The notes beneath the pieces are model-generated. The model was not told the DNA's origin and did no database searches. It saw only the letters and a list, made by a program, of their open reading frames with translations. Positions 10,320 to 19,692 of a stretch of 64,000 nucleotides of DNA are shown in pieces. Source of the stretch: Catenovulum sp. 2E275 (GTDB taxonomy: Bacteria; Pseudomonadota; Gammaproteobacteria; Enterobacterales; Alteromonadaceae); assembly GCF_025515275.1 (NCBI RefSeq), contig NZ_JAOPFU010000013.1, forward strand, positions 28,952-92,951, in the 5' to 3' direction. The position numbers were made by a program, and so were the translations under genes. Numbering within the stretch: the stretch's first letter is position 1; the number at the start of each line of letters is the position of its first letter.

Positions 10320-11180
10320 ATGAGTTGGATTGAAAAAATATTACCAAAACCAAATTCAAACAAAAAAAGCAATGTGCCGGAAGGTGTTTGGGTTAAGTGT
10401 TCTGATTGTCAGTCTGTTTTATATCGTGCCGAAGTAGAACAGCAACAAAATGTTTGTCCTAAGTGTAATCACCACATGCGAATTTCTGCCCGCGCTCGAT
10501 TAGAGGCATTTTTGGATAGCGCCAATCGCAGTGAACTAGGGTCAGATCTAGAGCCTCAGGATAAATTAAAATTTAAAGATTCAAAAAAATATAAAGACAG
10601 AATCACGGCTGCCCAAAAAAGCACAGGTGAAAAAGATGCATTAATTGCGTTTCGTGGCACTGTAAAAGGTGTACCTGTGGTGGCGGTTGCTTTTGAATTC
10701 TCATTTATGGGCGGTTCAATGGGTTCTGTAGTGGGTGCTCGTTTTATTAAAGCGGTTGAAACCTGTTTAGAGCATAACTTACCGTTAATTTGTTTTTCTG
10801 CCTCTGGCGGTGCGCGTATGCAAGAAGCGTTAATGTCATTAATGCAAATGGCAAAAACCAGCGCCGGTTTAGCAAAAATGCAAGAGCAGGGCTTACCTTA
10901 TATTTCAGTATTAACTGACCCAACTATGGGTGGGGTGTCAGCCAGTTTTGCAATGTTAGGCGATGTTAATGTGGCGGAGCCAAAAGCATTAATTGGTTTT
11001 GCTGGTCCTCGCGTTATTGAACAAACCGTTCGTGAAAAGCTACCGGAAGGTTTCCAGCGTAGTGAGTTTTTACTTAAAAAAGGTGCAATCGACATGATTA
11101 TTGATCGACGCCAGATGCGTGATAAATTAGCACGTATTATCACTAAGTTGATGAATTTACCCTCGATTGAGCAAATTTAA
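10320..11180 (+). CDS. accD: Acetyl-CoA carboxylase carboxyltransferase subunit beta
   Basis: AccD with AccA transfers the carboxyl group from carboxybiotin to acetyl-CoA, making malonyl-CoA for fatty acid synthesis. The 286-residue protein has the N-terminal four-cysteine zinc ribbon (C27, C30, C46, C49) that binds nucleic acid and active site, followed by the crotonase-fold core ([26 protein letters not shown]). Its TAA stop shares one base with the folC start (TAATG), so the two are translationally coupled. Confidence 0.97.
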   Translation: MSWIEKILPKPNSNKKSNVPEGVWVKCSDCQSVLYRAEVEQQQNVCPKCNHHMRISARARLEAFLDSANRSELGSDLEPQDKLKFKDSKKYKDRITAAQKSTGEKDALIAFRGTVKGVPVVAVAFEFSFMGGSMGSVVGARFIKAVETCLEHNLPLICFSASGGARMQEALMSLMQMAKTSAGLAKMQEQGLPYISVLTDPTMGGVSASFAMLGDVNVAEPKALIGFAGPRVIEQTVREKLPEGFQRSEFLLKKGAIDMIIDRRQMRDKLARIITKLMNLPSIEQI

Positions 11181-12430
11181 TGGTAACAACCCCTGCAACG
11201 GCAGATTTTGATAATCTGCCTGCCTGGTTATCTCACTTAGAATCGCTTCATCCTAAAGATATTGAATTAGGCTTGGAGCGAGTTCAGTCAGTTTATAATC
11301 AGTTAGCGCTGAACTTTTCCTCATCTAAAGTTATCTTAATTGCCGGTACTAACGGTAAAGGCACCAGTTGTCATTTAATGCAACAAATTTTAACTGCGCA
11401 CGGTTATTCGGTTGGTTGTTATAACTCACCTCATATCAGTGACTATCGTGAGCGAGTTACATTAAATACCGATTGGTTTTCTGAACAGCAACATTGCCAA
11501 GCATTTGCTGCGATTGAACAAGCCAGAGGCGAAACCCCGCTTACTTATTTTGAATTTGGCACTTTAGCCGCAATTTATTTATTGGCTCAGGCAAAACCGG
11601 ATTTTATTTTGCTGGAGGTCGGTTTAGGCGGGCGTTTAGATGCAACCAATATTGTTGAGCCGGATTTATCTGTTATCACCACAATTGATTTAGATCATCA
11701 GGATTGGTTAGGCACAAACCGTGAAGTCATCGGCTTTGAAAAAGCAGGGATTTTTAGAACCAAAGGTTTGGCGGTTTGTGGCGATTTAAATCCACCGGAT
11801 ACAGTTAAACAACAAGCACTTGAAAAACAATTAAATATTGTCTGGCAACAGCAGGATTTTCATTATCAGGTTGAGGCCGACACTTGGTCGTGGCAAGGCC
11901 AAAAAAGTGAATTTAATCACTGTATTAAGCCTAATATGCCTTTGCAAAATGCCAGTACAGTGTTAGCTTGTTTTGAACAATTAAATATCCGTTTAAATAC
12001 GGATACGGTTAATCAGTGTTTTAAAAGCTTTCAGTTGGCCGGTCGCTGGCAGCAAATTGCGCATTCGCCAAATGTGATTATTGATGTTGCGCATAACCCT
12101 GAATCTATTCGTTTTATGCGTGAAAAACTAAACCAAACGCAATGCTCTGGTAAAAAAATAGCTGTGTTTGGGATGTTAAAAGACAAAGATATTAAAACGG
12201 TTGTTGAAAGCATTAAAGACAGTTTTGAGCTTTGGTTATTGGCAGACATTAACCAACCACGAGGCGCTAAAGCGACAGATTTAGCCGAATATTTACCAAA
12301 AAATGCTCAGGTTGAATGTTTTGGCTCAATTGAGCAAGCTTATCAAGCTGCCCAGCAACAGGCGTCAGCGGATGATTTAATTGTTGTATTTGGCTCTTTT
12401 TGGGTGATCACAGATATTTTGACGGATTAA
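11180..12430 (+). CDS. folC: Bifunctional dihydrofolate/folylpolyglutamate synthase
   Basis: FolC ligates glutamate to dihydropteroate and extends the polyglutamate tail of folates. It belongs to the Mur ligase superfamily. The 416-residue protein has the P-loop GTNGKGTS (near residue 56), the LEVGLGGRLDATNI segment and the DVAHNPES motif of the C-terminal domain. It starts inside the accD stop codon and is followed after 5 bp by dedD. Confidence 0.96.
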   Translation: MVTTPATADFDNLPAWLSHLESLHPKDIELGLERVQSVYNQLALNFSSSKVILIAGTNGKGTSCHLMQQILTAHGYSVGCYNSPHISDYRERVTLNTDWFSEQQHCQAFAAIEQARGETPLTYFEFGTLAAIYLLAQAKPDFILLEVGLGGRLDATNIVEPDLSVITTIDLDHQDWLGTNREVIGFEKAGIFRTKGLAVCGDLNPPDTVKQQALEKQLNIVWQQQDFHYQVEADTWSWQGQKSEFNHCIKPNMPLQNASTVLACFEQLNIRLNTDTVNQCFKSFQLAGRWQQIAHSPNVIIDVAHNPESIRFMREKLNQTQCSGKKIAVFGMLKDKDIKTVVESIKDSFELWLLADINQPRGAKATDLAEYLPKNAQVECFGSIEQAYQAAQQQASADDLIVVFGSFWVITDILTD

Positions 12431-12435
12431 ACGCA

Positions 12436-13077
12436 ATGGCAAGTACCTTTCAGAATCGTTTAGTAGGCAGCATAGTTTTTATCGCATTAATTGTGATTTT
12501 TTTGCCGGATTTATTAGACGGTAAAAAAAGTGAATATTCAGATCAATTTGAAACCATTCCAAATAAGCCGCAGGTAAAAGCGATTCCGATTGCACCGGAT
12601 TTTCCTCAAGCTGAATATGATCAGCAAATGGCACAAGCGCAACAGCCGCTTGAAGATGAACAACCTATGGATCATTTGCTTGAAAATGCTGAGCAAATTC
12701 CACCTAATCAAGCCAAATTGATTGAAGACAAAAAACCAGAACAAACTACCGAACCAGAAACTATCCCGAGCCAAATAAGCGAACCAGAGCAAAGCGCTCA
12801 AGCTCAAAATAATCAATCTGAGCAATTTAAGCAAAATGCATGGGTGATTCAGTTAGGCAGTTTTGGTAATAAAAAAAATGTTGAAAGCTTAGTCGATAAG
12901 CTAAAACGCGAAGGTTATCTGGTATTTACGCAAGCAGTTAATACTTCAAATGGTCAGTTGACCAAAGTTTTTATTGGTCCAGAACTTGATCAAAATAAGT
13001 TACAAAACATGCTGCCAGAACTTAAAAAGCTAACAAACCTCAAAGGTAAGTTAGTTAATTATCAACCGGCTCAATAA
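12436..13077 (+). CDS. dedD: SPOR-domain protein DedD
   Basis: DedD binds denuded peptidoglycan at the septum and helps cell division. The 213-residue protein has a single N-terminal membrane anchor (RLVGSIVFIALIVIFLPDLL), a long Pro/Glu/Gln-rich periplasmic linker, and a SPOR domain in the last 75 residues starting AWVIQLGSFGN. The ATG at 12436 (MASTFQNRL) is preferred over 12400, which would overlap folC by 31 bases. Gene order folC-dedD-cvpA-purF is that of E. coli. Confidence 0.93.
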   Translation: MASTFQNRLVGSIVFIALIVIFLPDLLDGKKSEYSDQFETIPNKPQVKAIPIAPDFPQAEYDQQMAQAQQPLEDEQPMDHLLENAEQIPPNQAKLIEDKKPEQTTEPETIPSQISEPEQSAQAQNNQSEQFKQNAWVIQLGSFGNKKNVESLVDKLKREGYLVFTQAVNTSNGQLTKVFIGPELDQNKLQNMLPELKKLTNLKGKLVNYQPAQ

Positions 13078-13141
13078 TGATTGGCATTATAGGTCTGGGA
13101 TCTGGTAGAATTCGCCCGCATATTTTAGCATGAAGATTGAT

Positions 13142-13639
13142 ATGGTCTGGATCGATTACGCGATTATTGGTTTGATCAGTATTTCAACACTGGTCAGTTT
13201 AGTCAGAGGCTTTGTTCGCGAAGCTATGTCTCTGGTGGTATGGATCGCGGCATTTTTTATCGCAAGTACGTTTTATCTCGACTTTGCGACCTTTTTGACA
13301 AACATTGAAGATGTCATGCTTCGTAACGCAGCGGCCATTGCAATTTTGTTTATTGTCACCATTATCTTAGGGTCGATTGCTAATTATTTAATTTCTCAGC
13401 TGGTTCAAAAAACAGGCCTTTCCGGCACCGACAGAGTTTTAGGCTTAGTTTTTGGTGCGCTCAGAGGCGTGTTAATTGTGGCAGCTATACTTTTCTTTAT
13501 GGACGCTTTTACCCCTGCGGCAAGTGCACAGTGGTGGAGTGATTCAGTTCTAATTCCTGAGTTTAAGATTGTGATTGAATGGTTTTTTGAATATATGAAA
13601 AACACATCAAGCTTTCTTAAAGATATTAAACCTGTATAA
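13142..13639 (+). CDS. cvpA: CvpA family membrane protein
   Basis: CvpA is a small inner-membrane protein required for colicin V production in E. coli and involved in envelope homeostasis; its molecular activity is unsettled. The protein has four hydrophobic segments and the conserved RGFVREAMSLVVWI loop. The start at 13142 (MVWIDYAIIG) is chosen because E. coli CvpA begins the same way and GAAG lies five bases upstream. An in-frame ATG at 13130 would add four residues. purF follows after 14 bp. Confidence 0.92.
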   Translation: MVWIDYAIIGLISISTLVSLVRGFVREAMSLVVWIAAFFIASTFYLDFATFLTNIEDVMLRNAAAIAILFIVTIILGSIANYLISQLVQKTGLSGTDRVLGLVFGALRGVLIVAAILFFMDAFTPAASAQWWSDSVLIPEFKIVIEWFFEYMKNTSSFLKDIKPV

Positions 13640-13653
13640 GAGGTAGATAATCC

Positions 13654-15165
13654 ATGTGCGGTGTTGTTGGCATAGTTGCTCATTCTCCGGTTAATCAAGC
13701 TTTATACGATGCATTGACAGTATTGCAGCATCGTGGACAAGACGCAGCCGGAATCATGACCATAAATAACGGTATGTTCAAATTGAGAAAAGCCAATGGC
13801 TTGGTTCGAGATGTATTTGAACAAAAACATATGGACAGACTGGCAGGTAATTGGGGCATAGGGCATGTGCGTTACCCAACTGCGGGTACTTCTACTTCGG
13901 CTGAAGCCCAACCTTTTTATACTAATTCGCCTTTTGGTATTGCACTTGCGCATAATGGTAACTTAACCAATGCCGAGGAGCTGAAAGAAAATTTAAAAAG
14001 CGAAGCCAGACGCCACGTAAATACCTCTTCTGATTCTGAGTTATTAATGAACTGGTTTGCGCATGAATTATGCGAATCCTGTAATTGGGATTTAACGCCG
14101 CAGGATGTATTTAGTGCTGTGACTAAGTTACATGCTAAAGCACGTGGTGCCTATGCGGTTGTTGCTTCAATTGTTGGTTATGGCATTGTTGCATTTCGTG
14201 ATGTATATGGGATTCGCCCACTGGTTTTAGGTAAGCGTGAAACTGAGCAAGGCAATGAATACATGGTTGCGTCTGAAAGTGTTGCGATTGATGCTGTTGG
14301 TTTTAAATTTGTGCGCGACGTTGAGCCGGGTGAAGCGATTTATATTACTAAAGAAGGTGAGCTTTATAGCCAGCAATGTTCAGATCAAGCTCAGTTAACT
14401 CCTTGTTTATTTGAATATGTTTATTTCGCTCGCCCAGATTCGACTATAGATAATGTATCTGTGTATGCAACTCGTGTGCGTATGGGTAAAAAGCTTGGTG
14501 AAAAAATCAAACGTGTTTGGCATGATCTAGATATTGATGTTGTGATCCCAATTCCTGAAACTAGCTGTGATATTGCGGTTGAAATTGCCAGCACATTAGA
14601 TGTGCCTTATCGCCAAGGTTTTGTGAAAAACCGTTATATTGGCCGTACTTTTATTATGCCGGGGCAGCAGCAAAGACGTAAATCAGTACGCCGTAAACTC
14701 AATGCGATTTCATCTGAGTTTAAAGGTAAAAACGTATTATTAGTTGATGATTCAGTGGTACGCGGTACAACCTCTGAGCAAATTATTGAAATGGCGCGTG
14801 AAGCCGGTGCTAAAAATGTTTATTTTGCATCTGCTGCACCAGAAGTTCGTTTCCCTAACGTATATGGTATTGATATGCCAAGTGCGAATGAATTAATTGC
14901 TTATGGCCGTGAAGTGGACGAAATTTGCCAGTTAATTAAAGCCGATGGTTTAATTTTCCAAGATTTACCCGACTTAATTGAAGCGGTTAAAGAAGGCAAC
15001 CCAAGCATTACTCAGTTTGAAAGCTCGGTATTTAACGGCGAATATGTGACGAAAGACGTTGATCAAGCTTATTTAGATCACCTAGACGCACTTCGCAGTG
15101 ATTCAGCTAAAGAAAAAGATAATGCAAACCAAAGCTCAAGTTTGGATATTCATAACTTTAGTTAA
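13654..15165 (+). CDS. purF: Amidophosphoribosyltransferase
   Basis: PurF catalyses the first committed step of purine synthesis, PRPP plus glutamine to phosphoribosylamine. The 503-residue protein begins MCGVVGIV. C2 becomes the N-terminal nucleophile of the class II glutaminase domain after Met removal. The phosphoribosyltransferase domain carries the PRPP loop [13 protein letters not shown] near residue 365. A good ribosome site (AGAGGT) precedes it. I see no PurR-like palindrome before cvpA or purF. Confidence 0.98.
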   Translation: MCGVVGIVAHSPVNQALYDALTVLQHRGQDAAGIMTINNGMFKLRKANGLVRDVFEQKHMDRLAGNWGIGHVRYPTAGTSTSAEAQPFYTNSPFGIALAHNGNLTNAEELKENLKSEARRHVNTSSDSELLMNWFAHELCESCNWDLTPQDVFSAVTKLHAKARGAYAVVASIVGYGIVAFRDVYGIRPLVLGKRETEQGNEYMVASESVAIDAVGFKFVRDVEPGEAIYITKEGELYSQQCSDQAQLTPCLFEYVYFARPDSTIDNVSVYATRVRMGKKLGEKIKRVWHDLDIDVVIPIPETSCDIAVEIASTLDVPYRQGFVKNRYIGRTFIMPGQQQRRKSVRRKLNAISSEFKGKNVLLVDDSVVRGTTSEQIIEMAREAGAKNVYFASAAPEVRFPNVYGIDMPSANELIAYGREVDEICQLIKADGLIFQDLPDLIEAVKEGNPSITQFESSVFNGEYVTKDVDQAYLDHLDALRSDSAKEKDNANQSSSLDIHNFS

Positions 15166-15217
15166 GCTTTGTTTTAGGGTGCTTGCTTTGAGCACACAAC
15201 ACAAGTTAATTTGATTT

Positions 15218-15248
15218 AAACGCCGCTTTTTAGCGGCGTTTGTGTTTT
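15218..15248 (+). terminator. Intrinsic terminator of purF
   Basis: AAACGCCGCT (15218-15227) pairs with 15232-15241 around a TTTT loop, followed by GTGTTTTT. It ends the accD-purF cluster. Confidence 0.85.
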
Positions 15249-15297
15249 TATATAACCGTGCCACCTCTGGTTAGTTAGATAAATTAAGGAAAGATAA

Positions 15298-16056
15298 GTG
15301 TTTGAACAAATTTTATTATTTATAGTGAGTTTATTTGCTAATACTTTATCTTCATTAGCCGGTGGCGGCGCGGGTCTATTACAATTACCAGCGCTGATTT
15401 TTTTAGGCTTACCTTTTTCTATTGCGTTGGGCACACACAAAATCGCGTCTGTTGCGTTAGGGTTAGGCGCATCAATTAAGCATTTAAAACATGGTCAGTT
15501 TGAATCGGCTTTGCTGCTCACTTTATTATTAAGTGCGATTCCGGGCGTGATTTTAGGCGCTAATGTTATTTTAAATATACCGCCAACCATTGCGATGTCT
15601 GCTTTGGGCACATTAACCATAGCGCTTGGAATTTATTCTATTTTAAAGCCGGATTTAGGGTTGGATGATACACCTAAGCACAGAAACTTAGCCGGTTATA
15701 TCAGTGGCGGATTGGGGTTATTTTTGATTGCAGTATTAAATGGTTCATTAACTTCCGGCACGGGTTTATTTGTGACGATTTGGCTGATTCATTGGTTTGG
15801 GATGAGTTATGGCAGAGCTGTATCATATACTCTGATCATGGTTGGTATTTTGTGGAATGGGATGGGCGCGGTGACTTTAGCTATGTTGACAGAAATTAAG
15901 TGGGACTGGTTACCTGCATTAATTTTAGGCTCACTCATTGGGGGTTATTTAGGCGCTTATTTAGTGATTGCGAAAGGCAATAAATTGGTTAAACGCGCAT
16001 TTGAAGCAATGACCATTCTGGCCGGGATTGCTTTATGGTATAAAGCTTTAATCTAG
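15298..16056 (+). CDS. TSUP (TauE/SafE) family permease
   Basis: This 252-residue membrane protein has about eight hydrophobic segments, with the family hallmark ANTLSSLAGGGAGLLQLPAL near the N-terminus and a matching Gly-rich segment in the second half (GSLTSGTGLFVTIWLIHWFG). TSUP proteins export sulfite, sulfoacetate or other sulfur-containing anions. The substrate here cannot be told. It starts at GTG with AAGGAAAG seven bases upstream. It stands alone after the purF terminator. Confidence 0.85.
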   Translation: MFEQILLFIVSLFANTLSSLAGGGAGLLQLPALIFLGLPFSIALGTHKIASVALGLGASIKHLKHGQFESALLLTLLLSAIPGVILGANVILNIPPTIAMSALGTLTIALGIYSILKPDLGLDDTPKHRNLAGYISGGLGLFLIAVLNGSLTSGTGLFVTIWLIHWFGMSYGRAVSYTLIMVGILWNGMGAVTLAMLTEIKWDWLPALILGSLIGGYLGAYLVIAKGNKLVKRAFEAMTILAGIALWYKALI

Positions 16057-16083
16057 TTGTATTTCCATTTGATTTTGAATGGG

Positions 16084-16147
16084 TGTAGTTTGCCATTTAT
16101 GGTGTTTAAAGTGGCTGGCGTAAAACGGGCTAAAGCCCGAACTACAA
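16084..16147. repeat. REP-like hairpin
   Basis: The core CGGGCTAAAGCCCG (16126-16139) is a tight 6-bp hairpin. GTAGTT near 16085 could pair with AACTAC near 16141 as an outer arm. It resembles short extragenic palindromes of gammaproteobacteria. No second copy was seen in this window. Confidence 0.35.
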
Positions 16148-16224
16148 TGTGATTTGAAGTGTTCAGAGCGATACTAGCCAAATTAATGGGCTTTAAATGC
16201 AGCTAAAAAACAGGATATTTTTAG

Positions 16225-17337
16225 ATGGAAGCAATGAAACTGGGTTTATCCAAACCGGCAATCGACAGAATCAATCAAAGTTTTGCTCAAATTACTGATT
16301 TTGATCAGCTTAAATTTGAACAACTGAGTTTAAATGGGTTAGAGCAGTTAGAGCTCAAAGACAGAGTTTTACATTTTATTGGCGCACTTAATCAATGTTT
16401 ACCGCAAGATTTTGAACAAACGGCTGCTATTTTGCTAAAACTTCCACCAATTTGGCAGCAAACAGCAGAGCAATATCAAGATAGTATTCACCCAATGTTT
16501 GCCGCTTGGCCGATTATTGATTATGTCGCTGTTTATGGGTTAAATCATCCCGACATTTCACTGAATGTATTAAAAACATTAACGCCTTTATTTAGCGCTG
16601 AATTTGCTATCCGTCCTTTTATTCAACGCTATCCGCAGTTGTGTTTAAGTTATTTTAATCATTGGGTGAAAGACGACAGCGAGCATGTTCGCCGTTTGGT
16701 TTCTGAAGGCACACGCCCTTTATTACCGTGGGGAATTCGCTTAACTCAGTTTGTTGACGATCCAACACCTAATCTAGCTTTATTAAATGCGCTCAAAGCC
16801 GATCCTAGTTTATATGTTCGCCGCTCGGTGGCGAATCATTTAAATGATATTGCTAAACACGATTCTGACTTAGTTATGCAAATTTGCAGTGACTGGTATC
16901 AAAACGCGGATGAGAATACGCTTTGGTTAATCAAACATGCTTGCCGTGGTCTGATTAAAGCAGGGCATAGCGAAGCCTTTAAATTGTTAGGTTTTACTGA
17001 CAATCCACAAGTAAAATTAAGTCAACTTGAGCTTAGTCAAAATACAATTAAAACTGGCGAAAGTTTAAGCTTTAATTTTTCAATTAACTCAGAATCAGCA
17101 CAAACTCAGCAACTTGTCATTGATTATAAACTGTATTTTATGCGCGCAAACGGCAAACAAAATGGCAAAGTATTTAAACTTAAAAACTTAACTATTCAGC
17201 CAGAACAAAGCCTAAATATAAATAAAAGCCATTCGTTTAAACCTGTTACTACCCGTAAATATTATCCCGGTGAACATAAATTAGAAATTATGGTGAATGG
17301 GGTGGTGATGCAAATGGCTGAATTTGAGTTGGTTTAG
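16225..17337 (+). CDS. AlkC-like HEAT-repeat DNA glycosylase family protein
   Basis: The 370-residue protein is mostly helical HEAT-like repeats (about 1-255), with DDSEHVRRLVSEGTRPLLPWG and DPSLYVRRSVANHLNDIAKH typical of the AlkC/AlkD superfamily. These enzymes excise N3- or N7-alkylated purines without flipping the base. The last 110 residues (from about 260) are predicted beta-rich, as in the AlkC subgroup that carries a C-terminal Ig-like domain. AlkD itself lacks that domain. The catalytic residues were not verified, so activity is an inference. The LysR regulator follows after 14 bp in the same direction. Confidence 0.75.
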   Translation: MEAMKLGLSKPAIDRINQSFAQITDFDQLKFEQLSLNGLEQLELKDRVLHFIGALNQCLPQDFEQTAAILLKLPPIWQQTAEQYQDSIHPMFAAWPIIDYVAVYGLNHPDISLNVLKTLTPLFSAEFAIRPFIQRYPQLCLSYFNHWVKDDSEHVRRLVSEGTRPLLPWGIRLTQFVDDPTPNLALLNALKADPSLYVRRSVANHLNDIAKHDSDLVMQICSDWYQNADENTLWLIKHACRGLIKAGHSEAFKLLGFTDNPQVKLSQLELSQNTIKTGESLSFNFSINSESAQTQQLVIDYKLYFMRANGKQNGKVFKLKNLTIQPEQSLNINKSHSFKPVTTRKYYPGEHKLEIMVNGVVMQMAEFELV

Positions 17338-17351
17338 ATGATAAAAAAATT

Positions 17352-18275
17352 ATGCTACCCAATATCAATTTAAATTTATTACGGTCTTTACATATTTTAT
17401 TGCATGAGGCGCATGTTAGCAGGGCGGCTCAGCGGCTTTATATTACCCAGTCGGCACTTAGCCGTCAGTTATCTCAATTAAGAGAATTGTGTCGTGATGA
17501 GTTATTAGTTCGTCAGGGTAATCAACTGGTTTTAACCCCAAAAGCAGAGCAATTAAAACTAAAGCTGGACGCTTTATTTAATGAATTTGAGCATATTTTG
17601 GAAGATTCAACATTTGACCCGGCTAATTGGCAAGGTGAGTTGGTTATTTCTTCGAGTGATTATATTGCGCAGTATGTTTTACCTGATATTTGCGCCCGTT
17701 TAAGTGAGCAAGCACCTGAGTTAAAAATTACCTACCGGCTTTGGCAGCCGAATTATATTGGTCAGTTGCATGAGCAGGGAATTGATATTGCCTCAACTAT
17801 TTTGCCAGAGAAACCTGCGGGTGTATCCAGCACTTATATCGGGCAGGATAAATCGGTTGTGGTGATGTCTAAGTTGCATCCGCTGGCGGTTAAATCCAAG
17901 TTAACGCTTAAAGAGTTTATTCAATACCCGCATATTAAAATTACCGGTGGGGCAGATAAAGATTCGGGGATTGAACTTAAACTCACCCAGCTAAACCTCA
18001 AGCGTCATATTATGTTGCAGGTTCCGTTTTTTAGCGCGGCGATAAGCCGTTTGCAATCTACTCAATTTTTGATGGTGATCCCGCTGCATATCGCCAAACA
18101 TCTTGAGTTGTTATGGCCCATTATCTATCGCGATTTGCCATTTGAATTAGACAGTCATCAATATTGGTTAGTCTGGCATTCTAAATTTGATAATGATATT
18201 GCTCATAAATGGGCGCGTGAGCAAATTGTAGATACTCTGCAAAATAATCAACACTCCATTCATTTGGATGACTAA
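17352..18275 (+). CDS. LysR family transcriptional regulator
   Basis: The 307-residue protein has an N-terminal winged HTH (about 4-62; HEAHVSRAAQRLYITQSALSRQLSQLRE) and a periplasmic-binding-like effector domain from about residue 90. Such proteins bind a small effector and usually activate a divergent or nearby gene. The next gene downstream is a LysE-type exporter, a frequent LysR target, but 179 bp and a palindrome separate them. No specific family member is recognised. Confidence 0.88.
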   Translation: MLPNINLNLLRSLHILLHEAHVSRAAQRLYITQSALSRQLSQLRELCRDELLVRQGNQLVLTPKAEQLKLKLDALFNEFEHILEDSTFDPANWQGELVISSSDYIAQYVLPDICARLSEQAPELKITYRLWQPNYIGQLHEQGIDIASTILPEKPAGVSSTYIGQDKSVVVMSKLHPLAVKSKLTLKEFIQYPHIKITGGADKDSGIELKLTQLNLKRHIMLQVPFFSAAISRLQSTQFLMVIPLHIAKHLELLWPIIYRDLPFELDSHQYWLVWHSKFDNDIAHKWAREQIVDTLQNNQHSIHLDD

Positions 18276-18280
18276 TTTTT

Positions 18281-18311
18281 ACTTTCCTTACTTTCCTTAC
18301 TTTCCTTTTTA
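18281..18311. repeat. Pyrimidine tandem repeat
   Basis: CTTTCCTTA is repeated three times (last copy imperfect) right after the LysR stop, continuing into a wider T/C-rich stretch up to about 18340. It is probably slippage-generated. Confidence 0.7.
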
Positions 18312-18363
18312 CGCTTACCTTTCTTACTTTTCTTTTTCTAGGATTTAAATATTTCATCAATAG

Positions 18364-18384
18364 GCCATGATTTTAAATCATGGC
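18364..18384. repeat. 21-bp palindrome
   Basis: GCCATGATTT (18364-18373), one central T, and AAATCATGGC (18375-18384) form a perfect inverted repeat in the LysR-LysE gap. It lacks a U-tract, so an operator or a cruciform is as likely as a terminator. Confidence 0.5.
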
Positions 18385-18454
18385 TATGATGATAAAGTTT
18401 GATTTCACCTCATATTAAAACCAAAGCTAAAATGGAATAAATTCGGAGGTAATC

Positions 18455-19066
18455 ATGACAATCGCATTTTATTTTTCACTATTAGCCATTTGTTTACTGG
18501 GGGCAATGTCACCCGGTCCTAGTTTATATGTGGTTGCTAAAAATACCCTTGCGGGTGGGCGCTTAAATGGTATTGCCTCGGCTTTATCGCATGCTTTAGG
18601 TATTGCTGTTTATGCCATATTTGCGGTTAGTGGGCTGGCTATTTTGCTTGAACAATACCCAGTTATTTTTAAGACGATTAGTTATTTAGGGGCTATTTAT
18701 TTAATTATATTAGGCGTTAAAGCTTTATGTTCTAAACAGGGGATTGAGCACAATTTAAAATCGGGCCAAAGTATTTCTGCATGGGCTGCGGCAAAAGAGG
18801 GCTTTTTAGTGTCTGTTTTAAATCCCAAAATAGCTTTATTTTTTATTGCTTTGTTTAGTCCTTTTATAAATCAATCTCAAAGTTTAACGGATAGATTAAT
18901 TTTGGTTATTACGCCCGTTATGCTAGATGGAATATGGTTTTGTTTTGTCGCAATTTTATTATCTAGCCCTTTGATTATTCAGTATATTCAGCAAAAATCT
19001 CGGTTTATCGATAAATTTTGTGGTGTTGTTATGCTGGCTCTGGCCACTAAAATTTTATTGTCTTGA
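18455..19066 (+). CDS. LysE family exporter
   Basis: The 203-residue inner-membrane protein has six hydrophobic segments and the LysE/RhtB signature near the start (LGAMSPGPSLYVVAKNTLAGGR). Family members export amino acids or homoserine lactone-like compounds by proton exchange. The substrate cannot be assigned. A strong ribosome site (GGAGGT) lies seven bases before the ATG. The LysR gene upstream is the likely regulator. Confidence 0.88.
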   Translation: MTIAFYFSLLAICLLGAMSPGPSLYVVAKNTLAGGRLNGIASALSHALGIAVYAIFAVSGLAILLEQYPVIFKTISYLGAIYLIILGVKALCSKQGIEHNLKSGQSISAWAAAKEGFLVSVLNPKIALFFIALFSPFINQSQSLTDRLILVITPVMLDGIWFCFVAILLSSPLIIQYIQQKSRFIDKFCGVVMLALATKILLS

Positions 19067-19116
19067 TACTCGTATTTTTAGATAGCTGAATTCAAGCTCC
19101 GATAAAATTCATTATT

Positions 19117-19166
19117 TACTTAGCATGCTAACTAATATAAACTAAATATAGTTAGCAAGCTAAGTA
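19117..19166. promoter_or_regulatory. Twin palindromic operator of the MarR operon
   Basis: TTAGCATGCTAA (19120-19131) is a perfect 12-bp palindrome. TTAGCAAGCTAA (19152-19163) is the same site with one change, 32 bp (three helical turns) away. The two also form a larger inverted repeat (19117-19134 with 19149-19166). They sit 14-60 bp before the marR start, as expected for an autorepressing MarR protein. Confidence 0.75.
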
Positions 19167-19178
19167 GTTGGGTTTTAT

Positions 19179-19691
19179 ATGTCTTCTCATTCATTAGGTT
19201 CATCACAGGTGAATTACCATACATTCGATTTGTCTATTTCATTACAAATGGGCAGGGTACACAGAATTTGCCGCGATGCTGTTACGGCTGCGGTTGAGCC
19301 TTTAGGGTTAACTCAATCACGCTGGACTGCTTTAGTCCATATCGACTATTTATCTGAAGGGGTCACCCAGCTTGAATTAGCACAGAGTTTAGGCATAGAA
19401 ATGCCATCACTCACCCGCACATTAAAACAATTAGAAGAACAAGCGCTGATTATTCGTAAAACAGGCGAAGAAGATAAACGCAGTAAACATATTTATTTTA
19501 CTGAAAAAGGGCGCGCGCTATTAGATCAGCTTCAGGTTTTATTGATCGATATTAAAGAAAAATTGTATGGCAGTTTGAGTCATCAGCAAATGCAATTAAT
19601 GGCGAGTGGATTGGTAGAAATAGAAGCCAATGCTCGCAAGCTGATTAACGACTTAACCCCTATAAATGAATCCACCCAAAGTAAGGTTTAA
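19179..19691 (+). CDS. MarR family repressor of an efflux operon
   Basis: The 170-residue protein has a MarR winged HTH (about residues 55-120; TQLELAQSLGIEMPSLTRTLKQLEEQALI, wing KTGEEDKRSKHIYFTEKG) between dimerisation helices. It is first in an operon with a periplasmic adaptor and a DUF2955 membrane protein. It probably represses that operon through the twin palindrome in its promoter until an aromatic or phenolic ligand is bound. The ligand is inferred from the family. Confidence 0.9.
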   Translation: MSSHSLGSSQVNYHTFDLSISLQMGRVHRICRDAVTAAVEPLGLTQSRWTALVHIDYLSEGVTQLELAQSLGIEMPSLTRTLKQLEEQALIIRKTGEEDKRSKHIYFTEKGRALLDQLQVLLIDIKEKLYGSLSHQQMQLMASGLVEIEANARKLINDLTPINESTQSKV

Positions 19692-19692
19692 G

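Noticed and set aside
16084..16147. The CGGGCTAAAGCCCG hairpin region as an attC site
   Set aside because: It lacks R''/R' boxes and extrahelical bases, and follows a chromosomal permease gene.
18281..18340. T/C-rich repeats after the LysR gene as a regulatory or phase-variable tract
   Set aside because: It lies between genes, far from the next start codon, and has only three units; simple slippage explains it.
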